This document shows positions 26,461 to 34,718 of a DNA stretch of 64,000 bases, in pieces. This stretch comes from Paenibacillus riograndensis SBR5. GTDB lineage: Bacteria > Bacillota > Bacilli > Paenibacillales > Paenibacillaceae. Under the pieces are notes generated by a model, which made no database searches, had not been told where the DNA came from, and saw only the letters and a program-made list of their open reading frames with translations. The stretch's first letter is position 1; every line of letters starts with the position of its first letter. Location: positions 5,687,187 through 5,751,186 of the forward strand of contig NZ_LN831776.1 in the NCBI RefSeq assembly GCF_000981585.1, given 5' to 3'. A program made the translations under genes and the position numbers.

Positions 26461-27240
26461 TTAAAATCTACTGTTCTGATTTTTTCGTTTTTCTGCCGGC
26501 AGGATCGCCTCGATTACGTCCCAATGCTCGGCGATCTTTCCATCCTCTACGCGGAACAAATCGTAAAAAGAGGTATGCTGACCATCAAAGAGGCCTTCAC
26601 TCACTGTAAGCACAAAATCGCCTTGTCCGATAACCTGATGAAGATGAGTATATTGAAATTCTATATTTTTCTCCTTCAGTCCCTGCATTGCGGCAACGAC
26701 ACCGGAAAGGCCGTCTGCAATATGCGGACTATGCTGAATGTAGTGATCCCCGGCAAAATAAGAGGCAAGCAGGTCCGGGTTCTTCCCAAACAAGATATTC
26801 TCGACATAGCTTTTGACGTATACTTTGTTCGCATCCGTTTTATCGATATCCTTAATCGTCGCCGGTCCGTCAATCATCGTATGACCGCTGGGTGTCTTGT
26901 CCACACTAGCTTGCAAATTGTCCCAATGTTCGACGATCAGTCCATTCTCAAACCGGAAAATATCAATACCGATTTTGGGGCCAAAGAAATCATATTCAGA
27001 ATGAAGGACAACATAATCTCCGTCGGCTAAAGTGCGCTTAATGCTTACCTTTGTACCGATTTCCTGTAAATGATCAAATGCACCCAGCATAGCCGCACGG
27101 CCATCGGGTAAAGCCTGGTTGTGCTGAATATATTGATCCGGATGAATGTAATTCGTAATCGCTCCGGGATCACCGCTCGCTAAACTTTCCAGCACAGCGG
27201 TTGCCTTAAGTACAAGCTCATTTTGATTGTTTAATGCCAT
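26461..27240 (-). CDS. Tandem SnoaL-like (NTF2 fold) protein
   Basis: 259 aa made of two SnoaL-like domains, about 10-125 and 135-250. Each holds the characteristic pattern DxYIQHxxxxxDG (YIHPDQYIQHNQALPDG; FAGDHYIQHSPHIADG) and ends with the GLIVEHWDN / GKIAEHWDV strand. Such proteins are often ester cyclases or hydrolases of small metabolites; catalytic role not proven. RBS AAGGAGG is 7 nt ahead of the ATG. First gene downstream of the operator at 27277-27303, in front of the ABC-2 gene. Confidence 0.85.
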   Translation of the reverse strand: MALNNQNELVLKATAVLESLASGDPGAITNYIHPDQYIQHNQALPDGRAAMLGAFDHLQEIGTKVSIKRTLADGDYVVLHSEYDFFGPKIGIDIFRFENGLIVEHWDNLQASVDKTPSGHTMIDGPATIKDIDKTDANKVYVKSYVENILFGKNPDLLASYFAGDHYIQHSPHIADGLSGVVAAMQGLKEKNIEFQYTHLHQVIGQGDFVLTVSEGLFDGQHTSFYDLFRVEDGKIAEHWDVIEAILPAEKRKNQNSRF

Positions 27241-27276
27241 TAGAATATCCTCCTTATTTTCTCAACTGTTGTAAAG

Positions 27277-27303
27277 ATAAATAATGAACGGTTCGTTGTT
27301 TAT
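27277..27303. promoter_or_regulatory. TetR-type operator overlapping the start of the SnoaL transcript
   Basis: A 27-bp inverted repeat centred on 27290 with 11 of 13 pairs matching; the core is GAAC-G-GTTC with ATAAA/TTTAT-type outer arms. It lies immediately downstream of the minus-strand -10 box, where a bound repressor would block initiation. The divergent TetR gene at 27436 is the likely binder. Confidence 0.75.
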
Positions 27304-27316
27304 TTATCATGCGCTC

Positions 27317-27345
27317 ATTATAATAGAGATGAATATGACGCTCAA
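27317..27345 (-). promoter_or_regulatory. Sigma-A promoter of the SnoaL/ABC-2 operon
   Basis: Minus strand -35 TTGAGC (27340-27345), spacer of 17 bp, -10 TATAAT (27317-27322). Transcription would start near 27310, just before the operator. Confidence 0.75.
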
Positions 27346-27435
27346 TATTCAATATTTTTGAATTTGAAAGATAACATACAGTCCAGATCACTTTGTCGCT
27401 TAACGACTCAAATTTAAGTAAGGAGAGCGAAAACA

Positions 27436-28041
27436 ATGAGCAAAAAAACCGATTTAAGGATACTCCGGACTAAACAATCGATTCGAACGGCGTTTATTGC
27501 GCTTATTCAGGAAAAAGGATATGAAGCGATAACGATCCAGGATATTGCCGATCGGGCTATGATCAATCGAAACACTTTTTATCTCCACTACGAAAACAAA
27601 CCTGACTTATTAAATACATATATGGATGAGCTGTTGGGCGAATTAAAAAATGCAGTCGTCCTTTGTCCAATCAGCATGAATCCTTACAGTATTTCTGTAC
27701 TCAAGACAGTCATGCAAACGATACTGGAACACATTTCGCACAACACCTCTTTTTACTATGCCATGTTAATTGAAGAGAATAGAATCTATCAGTTCCGGAC
27801 GAAAATGGAGAATATCATTAAAGATAAACTAAATGAGGGGTGGAATCCTGCAGCGGGAAATTCCCCTTTAGCGATATCTAAGGAATTGCTGCTCGAATAC
27901 CTCGTATCGTCTTTCATGGGGATTATCATTTGGTGGGTTAAAAACGATCTGCCTCTTCCTGCGGGTGAAGTTTCATCTCAGTTCAGTAGAATCGTTGTCT
28001 ACGGGCATTTGAAAGCTGCCGGCATTACCTTCGAGGAATAG
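27436..28041 (+). CDS. TetR-family regulator, divergent from SnoaL/ABC-2 operon
   Basis: TetR/AcrR protein, 201 aa. HTH: AITIQDIADRAMINRNTFYLHYENK at about 32-56, which is the variant seen in DhaS/TetR_C_33-like regulators. C-terminal domain with an ELLLEYLVSSFMGIIIWWV helix pair. Transcribed divergently from 26461-27240 with a palindromic operator between them, a classic local-repressor layout. RBS AAGGAGAG precedes the ATG. Confidence 0.9.
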   Translation: MSKKTDLRILRTKQSIRTAFIALIQEKGYEAITIQDIADRAMINRNTFYLHYENKPDLLNTYMDELLGELKNAVVLCPISMNPYSISVLKTVMQTILEHISHNTSFYYAMLIEENRIYQFRTKMENIIKDKLNEGWNPAAGNSPLAISKELLLEYLVSSFMGIIIWWVKNDLPLPAGEVSSQFSRIVVYGHLKAAGITFEE

Positions 28042-28350
28042 GCTGAGTTTCATTGTTATTTTTCAAATATACTATGACGCCATTGTTCTCCAGCTGTTGG
28101 ATAACCTGCTCCGCCTCAGCATAAGCCATTCTAACTTCAATTTCTGAACCGGACTCAGATCCTCCACCTGATTGTTACTGGCAAGAAGATCGGTCAGTTT
28201 ATTTAGATTTTTTAACGGTACTAGACTTTTTATCTTGTTATTGTCGATAACCAGTTTCTTTAGAGCGCTTAGCCCGGAAACCGGTGAAAGATCAGTAATC
28301 TGGTTCCCCTCAACAGCTAAAAACGTTAACTTGTTCAACTTGCTCAGCGG
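28035..28350 (-). pseudogene. Leucine-rich-repeat protein remnant
   Basis: A minus-strand frame reads internalin-type repeats: LTFLAVEGNQITDLSPVSGL, ALKKLVIDNNKIKSLVPLKN, LTDLLASNNQVEDLSPVQ. An in-frame stop (TGA) lies just upstream near 28350 and no start with a ribosome site is seen. After the last repeat the frame stops, while a shifted frame continues (AYAEAEQVIQQLENNGVIVY), showing a frameshift. This is a decayed piece of a larger LRR surface protein. Confidence 0.65.
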
Positions 28351-28435
28351 TCAAGATTGTCTTTGCTATAGTTAAACCATAAGGGCGAATGAATATCCAT
28401 GTCGTCCAATCCTGCCAGAATCGGAGAGATGTGAA

Positions 28436-29518
28436 GTGGAACTTGATGCCCTGTACCACAATTACCTTAATCTCAAATTCGGCCGAGGGCTGCCGTTACT
28501 GAAAACAGGCCGCTTTGAGTATGCGTTATGCGAAGACGGAAGCACGGAGCTGTTTCTGGTAGGCCGCAAGAACGAGTCGTTTACCGAGTGGACAAGCGAT
28601 CTTCGTCCCGCCGACCCGCATTATACGGATACTACGGGCAGAGCACCCGTCTTAGCGTCCCGTTTCGGTCAGTTGGACGTGTACGGCGAACAGGTGCTGG
28701 ACTATCTGCTGCTGACGATCAACGCAACTACCTCCATCGCTCCAATTCACCCATACAACGTGATGAATGACCGAATGAAGCACTACTGCTTCTTCCAACT
28801 GGCTCAGTGGGCGTATCTCTCTATGCTGTCCGATGAGCAGAAAGCCGGACTGCGGGATTTTTTCTTCTGGTTCTACCTGTACGCCCACCCGGTCAACGGA
28901 GAAACGCTGGATGCTTTTTCTTTTCGCGGCCCGGACTTAATCCATACGCAGACCGGCATCCGCGTTCAGGATTATTTCGAAGCGTACCACGATCATTACG
29001 CACACCAGCATACAGCATATAACGATTGCCTGACTCTCTCGCCACAAGAGATTGAAGCCTGCTGCCGGCTTACCCTGCAAATGCTGGAAGTGGTCGAAGG
29101 ACGTTCCTCCAGGCTGAAGCTTCCACCCGAAGCCGGCCTGGAGCCAGCCCTGCGTCTGATTAACCAAGCGGACGAATTTCTTGCCGCTTATGCCCGCAAT
29201 AGGTCTGAAGTGTTCGGATGCATGCAGGATACGCTTACGGGTGTGCCCTCCACACCTTACCGCGAACACATTATCAGCATGCTGCTGCACAATTACGTGT
29301 GCTACATTTTATATTTTGACTTTGACCAGATTGTCGAACTGGTGGAGTTTTTCCGGGACGATCCACCCCTGTGCAGGGTAATTGTGAACCGGATGTTCAC
29401 CGAGACAATCTTTATCCAGAAAATCCTGTGGCAGAACCGGATTGATCTCCACAACTATGCGAATGTCACGGCTCTGTTCGATGAGAACGCCCGGGAAATA
29501 TATCGGGAATTTCTTTGA
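28436..29518 (+). CDS. Unrecognised 360-aa protein
   Basis: I do not recognise this family. It is 360 aa, soluble, without signal peptide, and rich in aromatic residues and His (for example FEAYHDHYAHQHTAYNDC near 180-198 and HNYVCYILYFDFDQIVELVEFF near 284-305). The first 110 residues look like beta-strands, the remainder helical. A GTG start at 28436 is preceded by GGAGAG. Codon use looks like that of the surrounding genes. It stands alone between the LRR remnant and a dispersed repeat copy. Confidence 0.7.
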   Translation: MELDALYHNYLNLKFGRGLPLLKTGRFEYALCEDGSTELFLVGRKNESFTEWTSDLRPADPHYTDTTGRAPVLASRFGQLDVYGEQVLDYLLLTINATTSIAPIHPYNVMNDRMKHYCFFQLAQWAYLSMLSDEQKAGLRDFFFWFYLYAHPVNGETLDAFSFRGPDLIHTQTGIRVQDYFEAYHDHYAHQHTAYNDCLTLSPQEIEACCRLTLQMLEVVEGRSSRLKLPPEAGLEPALRLINQADEFLAAYARNRSEVFGCMQDTLTGVPSTPYREHIISMLLHNYVCYILYFDFDQIVELVEFFRDDPPLCRVIVNRMFTETIFIQKILWQNRIDLHNYANVTALFDENAREIYREFL

Positions 29519-29604
29519 TGGTTAGCTAAGCAATACCTACTAAAGTTCTATGAGATGATTAAATATGCTAGAACAAAGGGAAATGATCCAAATAAACAAA
29601 AGTG

Positions 29605-29824
29605 TGCCTTTATTTGCCCCTTTTCCCCTTTATTCCAGGCTCCATCGGACGATATAACGGCTCCTGAGTCCGTAACTGCTGAAAAAGTAAGGTTTTTGGC
29701 AAAATAAGGGCTCCTCTGTCCGCTTCAGTCCCCGGATGGAGCCAATCCTCCTGCATCGCATATATTCCTGTGAGGCTTCCAAGATATCCACTTTTTTTTA
29801 CACTGTATAATTTCCTATACAACG
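29605..29824 (+). repeat. Dispersed intergenic repeat, copy A (right module only)
   Basis: Begins TGCCTTTATTTGCCCCTTTT and ends CACTGTATAATTTCCTATAC. It matches 51285-51523 nearly end to end and 40016-40170 in its later part (shared CCGTAACTGCTGAAAAAG, AAGGGCTCCTCTGTCCGCTT). The final part is an imperfect palindrome (TGTATA...TATACA). No coding capacity is apparent. Confidence 0.8.
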
Positions 29825-29826
29825 AG

Positions 29827-29857
29827 AAAAAGGCCATCTCCAAAAGATGACCTTTTT
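29827..29857 (-). terminator. Terminator of the nucleotidyltransferase gene
   Basis: AAAAAGGCCATCT pairs with AGATGACCTTTTT (13 bp with one wobble on the minus strand), with T-runs on both sides, so it could act in both directions. It begins about 20 bp beyond the stop of 29877-30653. Confidence 0.8.
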
Positions 29858-29876
29858 AAGGTTCACCGCATTGTAT

Positions 29877-30653
29877 CTACCCGCAATTCACATTAGCCAA
29901 GCGCCGGATCTCATCGCTTAACCGCCGATTGACCGGGTACACCTCTTCTAAGAAATTTAAAATGCGGAGTGCCGATTCGGGAACATGGTTGTATCCCTGG
30001 ATCATGTCTCCGATGATTTCTGCAAAACGGGGATATCTCTTCTCTAACCGTCTCTCATTCCCGAAGGGGTCGGGAAAGTAATCTTCCTCTTGTTCCAGTA
30101 GATGGAGCACGGATAGAATCCGGTCTATAGCGTAACCTTGAACAAACCGCGTAGCGGACAGGCGTTCTCCCCTGGCATAGCGGCAGAGCCCTACGTACAG
30201 ATTGGTTAAGGCTTCGTTCAAAGGAAAGTCCAGGGAATCACTTTTTTGGCCGGGGATCGGATTTACCGGTTTGGCGATTGCCGTATTGCTATACGCCGGG
30301 TCCTTCCATATGATCCGGCCTTCCGTATAGGCGGCATCCGCCAGCTCCCATTCCTCAAAGACAGCATATTCCCCGAAAACTCCGTCCTCGAACAATACCT
30401 TGTACCCGTCATCCGTATTCTTAAATGAATAGGCAAGAGGGTGTGCCCCTTCGAGCCAATCCAGCCGGCCGATAAATCTGCTTTTCTCCCCCGGTTTCAC
30501 AATAACAAAGAAATCCAAATCCGAATATTCATCCAGCCGTTCTGTCTCGGCTCCAACGGAACCAACGCCTAATAATAAAAGAGCTCCCCCCATACGTTCA
30601 AGCGACTGGCCGATCTCGTCCAGCCGCTGTAGCAGCAGTTCTGTTCTCAGCAC
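29877..30653 (-). CDS. Nucleotidyltransferase-fold protein
   Basis: About 258 aa. Residues 20-50 contain LLLLGVGSVGAETERL then DEYSDLDFFVIV, i.e. the nucleotidyltransferase pattern GS...DxD, and a later acidic strand GVFGEYAVFEEWEL; the C-terminal half is helical with a conserved RFVQGYAIDRILSVL helix as in aminoglycoside-nucleotidyltransferase-like or MNT-type proteins. An open frame extends upstream to 30743, but it passes through a terminator hairpin; the GTG at 30653 with GGGGAGG six bases ahead is the likely start. Substrate unknown; an aminoglycoside is only one possibility. Confidence 0.75.
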   Translation of the reverse strand: MLRTELLLQRLDEIGQSLERMGGALLLLGVGSVGAETERLDEYSDLDFFVIVKPGEKSRFIGRLDWLEGAHPLAYSFKNTDDGYKVLFEDGVFGEYAVFEEWELADAAYTEGRIIWKDPAYSNTAIAKPVNPIPGQKSDSLDFPLNEALTNLYVGLCRYARGERLSATRFVQGYAIDRILSVLHLLEQEEDYFPDPFGNERRLEKRYPRFAEIIGDMIQGYNHVPESALRILNFLEEVYPVNRRLSDEIRRLANVNCG

Positions 30654-30679
30654 ATGAATCCTCCCCTGGCATTCAATGC

Positions 30680-30717
30680 AAAAAGGGCCCAACCCACTTC
30701 TCAGCGAGGTTGAACCC
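30680..30717 (-). terminator. Leader terminator/attenuator ahead of the nucleotidyltransferase
   Basis: Minus strand GGGTTCAACC pairs with GGTTGGGCCC (10 bp including two G-U pairs) and is followed by TTTTT. It lies between the probable promoter and the ribosome site of the 30653 start, so it must be read through for expression. Whether a competing antiterminator exists could not be settled by eye. Confidence 0.6.
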
Positions 30718-30783
30718 AAAGGTTGCATTGCCTTTATTTTCAATGGTTAAGTTACCACATCTTAATTATAGCTGTCAATCGAA

Positions 30784-31317
30784 TTATTCTATTTTTACTG
30801 CCTCGATATAAAGCTCAATCCTCACCTCATTTCCGACGATCATCCCGCCAGTTTCCAGCGGCGAGTTAAAGGTCAAACCAAATTCATTGCGTTTAATACT
30901 AGCTGTTGAATAAAATCCTGCACGTTCCCGGCCACGAGGATCTTTGTTAAGTCCTTCAAAAACGGTATGAAAAGTGACCGGCTTCGTTACTCCATGCAGC
31001 GTCAAATTGCCTTCAAGTTCATATTGCCGTTCACCAGCAGGGATGCAGCCGGTGGTTTGAAACACAATGGTTGGATACTTGGCTGCATCCAGGAAGTCGC
31101 CGCTCCTCAGGTGCTCATCCCGCTGCGGCTGGCGGGTTGTGATACTATTGGCATCTATGGACGCCTGTATACCCATCGTTGTTAGATCATTGGGGTCAAA
31201 GCTCAAGTTTGCTTGAAATTGCCCGAATACGCCTTTGATTCGATTAATCATTAAATGCGCCACCGAAAATTCGACGGAGCTGTGGTCCTGATCCACTTCC
31301 CAATTAACATTGCTCAC
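30784..31317 (-). CDS. YceI-family protein
   Basis: 177 aa YceI-like lipocalin-fold protein that binds polyisoprenoids or amphipathic lipids in known members. Family landmarks: WEVDQDHSSVEFSVAHLMINRIKG region at 6-29, HLRSGDFLDAAKYPTIVFQT near 90-108, LTLHGVTKPVTF near 125-137 and a C-terminal NEVRIELYIEAVK strand. There is no signal peptide, which is normal for the Gram-positive versions. Located between the nucleotidyltransferase and MATE genes; no functional link is evident. Confidence 0.9.
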   Translation of the reverse strand: MSNVNWEVDQDHSSVEFSVAHLMINRIKGVFGQFQANLSFDPNDLTTMGIQASIDANSITTRQPQRDEHLRSGDFLDAAKYPTIVFQTTGCIPAGERQYELEGNLTLHGVTKPVTFHTVFEGLNKDPRGRERAGFYSTASIKRNEFGLTFNSPLETGGMIVGNEVRIELYIEAVKIE

Positions 31318-31403
31318 GATTAAATTCCACCTCTACGATAAGATTGTAAGAAAAGAAAGGTTGCCCCATCTCCTAAGCACTGCGATCTTCGCATACCCCG
31401 ACT

Positions 31404-31442
31404 ATACAAAAACGCTACTGACAACGTAATGTCAGCAGCGTT
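31404..31442 (-). terminator. Terminator of the dehydrogenase-to-MATE operon
   Basis: AACGCTGCTGACA pairs with TGTCAGTAGCGTT (13 bp, one G-U) on the minus strand, then TTTTTG. It lies about 55 bp after the MATE stop. Confidence 0.85.
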
Positions 31443-31496
31443 TCAACATTTTTCTTTCGGGCCGTACCTGAGACTTCAATAGATTCATTCAATTGC

Positions 31497-32858
31497 TTAC
31501 GCAGAGATTTCAGCAACCAGATTTTTCATCCATTTCCTGGAGTGAATTCGCGCCAATCCGATGCTAAGCCTAACCACTTCTTCCAATGACAAAATCATAT
31601 ATACCAGAAACACAGGCTGCTTCCAGACAAATGACATTAATAATCCGGAAGGAACACCGATCAGCCATGTTGCAGCGGCTTCCATTGCAAATACGAACTT
31701 GCTGTCACCGCCGCTGTTGAGAATACCGCCCGCCAGGATCATGTTGGCAACCTTTACCCACAGAAACCCGGCGAATACCCATACTAGACGGGTGCCCATG
31801 TGATGCGCTTCCTCTGACACCTGAAAGATGGATACATACAAAGGTGCAATTGCGGCGATCAATACACCTATCCCAAGGGATACAAAAATCCCCAGCTTAA
31901 TGAACCGCTTCGAAAAATCCAGTGCTGCGTCCTGCTCGTCGGCCCCTAGCTTGTTTCCAATCATAATACCGGCTGCGCTGGAGAGCCCGGATAATAACCC
32001 GATGCTTAAGCTTTGGAGCGGATAGGTTATCGTCATTGCGGTTATTTCTACAGTTCCCATCCGGCTGTAAATAATCGCATATACCGTTTCACCGAGTACC
32101 CAAATCAGCTCGGTTAATACGATCGGATAGGTGGTGCGGATGAACTTTGACAGCAAGGCTGTGGGAGCCCCGAACCAGTCACGGATATGGGTTACTCCAG
32201 GCAGGCGAAGCTTATAGGCAGCCGCAATAATGAAGCAGCATTCAAATAAACGGGCGATCAGAGTAGAAGTTGCTGCTCCTTTTATCCCCCATTCCGGGAA
32301 GCCGAAGTTCCCGAAGATGAGCAGATAGTTAAGTACAATGTTAATACATACTGCAACGATGCTGGTCATCATAGGGAGCTTCACATGTCCTGTAGCGCGC
32401 AATATTGCGGAAAATATCATCGTCAGCATGACAGGAATATAGCTCAGGGAGGTGATTTCCAGAAAAATATCCCCCTCTGTGATCAGCCGCTGGTCCTTCG
32501 TAAACAAGCCGAGACAGAATTGCGGGAAGAAATGAACAGGCAGCGTAAAAATAATGGAGATTCCCAGACCAAAAAACAATCCCAATCCCAGCAGCTGGGC
32601 AGTGCTTTTCTCATCCTTCTTTCCCCAGAACTGCGCGGCATAAATGGATACTCCTGTAGCCAGCCCTGCCAATACTACAGTTATGATCCCGTATATTTTA
32701 ATGGAAATCCCTACTGATGCAACGGCTACATCGCCGAGTTGTCCGACCATCAGCTGATCGGTTAAGGTTAGCAGTGCCATAATCAGGCTTTGCAGGGTTA
32801 CAGGAATTGCAATGGTATAGATTTTACTATAAAAATCCGCCTTTGAATCTTTTAACAT
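31497..32858 (-). CDS. MATE-family multidrug efflux transporter
   Basis: 453 aa, about 12 membrane spans, NorM/DinF-type. The N-terminal half has VTLQSLIMALLTLTDQLMVGQLGDVAVASVG (around 20-50) and the second half the equivalent TYPIVLTELIWVLGETVYAIIYSRMGT (around 240-270), the internal repeat expected of the family. Probably exports organic cations or drugs by Na+/H+ antiport. It follows the RibD-like gene by 21 bp and may be the last gene of the five-gene run starting at 37767. Confidence 0.92.
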   Translation of the reverse strand: MLKDSKADFYSKIYTIAIPVTLQSLIMALLTLTDQLMVGQLGDVAVASVGISIKIYGIITVVLAGLATGVSIYAAQFWGKKDEKSTAQLLGLGLFFGLGISIIFTLPVHFFPQFCLGLFTKDQRLITEGDIFLEITSLSYIPVMLTMIFSAILRATGHVKLPMMTSIVAVCINIVLNYLLIFGNFGFPEWGIKGAATSTLIARLFECCFIIAAAYKLRLPGVTHIRDWFGAPTALLSKFIRTTYPIVLTELIWVLGETVYAIIYSRMGTVEITAMTITYPLQSLSIGLLSGLSSAAGIMIGNKLGADEQDAALDFSKRFIKLGIFVSLGIGVLIAAIAPLYVSIFQVSEEAHHMGTRLVWVFAGFLWVKVANMILAGGILNSGGDSKFVFAMEAAATWLIGVPSGLLMSFVWKQPVFLVYMILSLEEVVRLSIGLARIHSRKWMKNLVAEISA

Positions 32859-32879
32859 TAGCAGGGCCTCCCATAGCTG

Positions 32880-33539
32880 TTAGACAGCCTTCTGATAACG
32901 AAGCAGTGTATAGTTTTTGTTCGGGAGAACTTCGACAACTTTGAATTTCTTCACGAAATTCAGGTCGGTATATCCCGTGCCGTCAACCAGTGTGATATTG
33001 GTCCCGCCCCCGATAATAATCGGCAGCTGCATGATGATGATCTCATCAACTAAATCCTGGTCCAGTACATTCCAGTTCAGAAATCCGCCGCCTTCGATCA
33101 TAATGCTGTGCACGTTATAGTTCTCTTCCAATTCACGGAACAGATTCACAAAATCCACTTTGTCCTTCCCGCAAATTAACACATCCTTATTCCTATCCTT
33201 TAAAATATTAATCATTTCAGGATTTTTGCCGTTTTCGGTGGTAACGATCAGCGTCCGGCCGTCGTCAGCAAGGACATGGCTGTCCAACGAAATATCCATA
33301 TGTGTTGTCGGGATAATCCGCAGCGGGTTCTTATTCTCCTCATACCGGTTTGTCAGCATCGGATCATCATATTGAATTGTATTTTTACCTACCATGATAG
33401 CGTCAATTAAACCTCTGAATTGATGAATGTATTTAATATCGGGTTCCTCGAACATACTGAACAACTGTTTGCTGGACTTCCCCGCGCCCAAAGTAAGCTT
33501 GCCGTCGATTGACACTTGGCTAAAAATAGTTGTTTTCAT
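32880..33539 (-). CDS. RibD C-terminal/dihydrofolate-reductase-like protein
   Basis: 219 aa protein of the RibD_C fold, using NADPH to reduce a ribosylated pyrimidine or a pteridine-like substrate in known relatives. Seen: FSQVSIDGKLTLG at 6-18, DAIMVGKNTIQYDDPMLTNR near 45-65, SIMIEGGGFLNWNVLDQDLVDEI near 145-167. There is no deaminase domain, so it is the reductase module only. RBS GGGAG lies before the ATG. Sits between the signal-less binding protein and the MATE pump; actual substrate unknown. Confidence 0.85.
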   Translation of the reverse strand: MKTTIFSQVSIDGKLTLGAGKSSKQLFSMFEEPDIKYIHQFRGLIDAIMVGKNTIQYDDPMLTNRYEENKNPLRIIPTTHMDISLDSHVLADDGRTLIVTTENGKNPEMINILKDRNKDVLICGKDKVDFVNLFRELEENYNVHSIMIEGGGFLNWNVLDQDLVDEIIIMQLPIIIGGGTNITLVDGTGYTDLNFVKKFKVVEVLPNKNYTLLRYQKAV

Positions 33540-33554
33540 CGTTCTCCCTCTTCT

Positions 33555-34700
33555 CTATAAAGTTTGTTGAATGAGGCTGCTGTTCACATGCTCATTCATT
33601 AACCTCATGATTCTCGCGGCATCTTCATCTGCTAAATGTTGCAGGCCAACAGCCATGGCATCCCAGATATTCCGCATAACCGGCTCAATGGGCATGTTAC
33701 GCGCATTTTCAAGGCAGGTAATTAGTTTAGCCCTGGCCGGTGAGGCGGCTGCCTTGATGTTATCCAATACACGGGAATGCACAGGAATCCGCTGCACCCG
33801 CTCGGCCCATTCCAGCTGGCTGCTTTCATTCAGCAAATACGCCGCGAAAGACAGAAGCTCGTCCGCCTGCTCCGATTCCAGCGAATGCTGCGGAAAGACC
33901 AGACCGATGGATGAAGACATCGAGGCCGCCGGATTGCCATTAATCGACGGCAGCGGACCTACAAGCAATCTGTCTCTCATTTGAAGGTCCAAATAATTGT
34001 AAATCCATTCCCCGCAAATGATCGCCCCAATCTCTCCGGCGATAAAACGGTCCAGGAGTTCAGTTGGACCATGAAAACTGCCGAGCACCTTGTGGGCTAT
34101 TTGCCGCTGAACGAACCGCAGAGCCGCATCCATTTCAAAAGACGCCAGATCGGGATTCCCCTCCTTCAGCGGCCAGCCTCCAAATGCGGTCAGAAACGGA
34201 ATGAAGCAATACGGGTCCGCCAGATCGGCAGCGACCGGAACAATTCCTTTAGCCAATAACGCTTCGGCCTGTTGTTCAATCGCCTCCCAGGAAGCGGGAG
34301 CCTCGGGGTAGATCTCCGGATTGTAATATAGAACCAGATGATTGCCTTTTAGAATAGGAATACCGTACTGCCGGCCGTTGGACTGCATGGAGCTACGGAT
34401 ATCCACATCGGGGAGGCCGGACATTGACCAGAATTTCTCAGGAATCTCTGAATACATGGCGCCTTCCGCGTAACCGGCCATATCAGCCGGAACCAGTGCC
34501 ATGTGCGGACCCGCCCCGCCGGCTTTTATCTGCTGCAGGCGGGCGGTCAGTACGGTGATATTCATGACCTCGGGAATAACGGAAACTCCGGATTTAGAGG
34601 TGTAAGCACGGCAGAGCTGCTCCAGCACCTCTATGGATGTATCTCCCTTCCCATCGAATTCATGCCAGATATTCAGCTGCTGTGCAACTTGTTTGTTCAT
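33555..34700 (-). CDS. Solute-binding-protein-like protein without export signal
   Basis: 381 aa with the family 1 (MalE-like) solute-binding pattern: LNIWHEFDGKGD at the N-terminus, LTARLQQIKAGGAGPHMALVP near 50-70, YGIPILKGNHLVLYYNPEIYPE near 112-133 and a C-terminal lobe with FAAYLLNESSQLEW. Unlike ordinary members it has no signal peptide or lipobox: MNKQVAQQLN leads straight into the first strand. The ATG has GAGGAAG ahead and no in-frame extension with a signal is visible. It would therefore stay in the cytoplasm. It lies 18 bp after the GH13 gene, suggesting intracellular saccharide binding or a sensor role. Confidence 0.8.
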   Translation of the reverse strand: MNKQVAQQLNIWHEFDGKGDTSIEVLEQLCRAYTSKSGVSVIPEVMNITVLTARLQQIKAGGAGPHMALVPADMAGYAEGAMYSEIPEKFWSMSGLPDVDIRSSMQSNGRQYGIPILKGNHLVLYYNPEIYPEAPASWEAIEQQAEALLAKGIVPVAADLADPYCFIPFLTAFGGWPLKEGNPDLASFEMDAALRFVQRQIAHKVLGSFHGPTELLDRFIAGEIGAIICGEWIYNYLDLQMRDRLLVGPLPSINGNPAASMSSSIGLVFPQHSLESEQADELLSFAAYLLNESSQLEWAERVQRIPVHSRVLDNIKAAASPARAKLITCLENARNMPIEPVMRNIWDAMAVGLQHLADEDAARIMRLMNEHVNSSLIQQTL

Positions 34701-34718
34701 AGCTGTCTTCCTCCTTCG

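Noticed and set aside
30680..30743. T-box riboswitch ahead of the nucleotidyltransferase
   Set aside because: The terminator and T-run look similar to a T-box end, but the AGGGTGGNACCGCG element is absent and the leader is too short.
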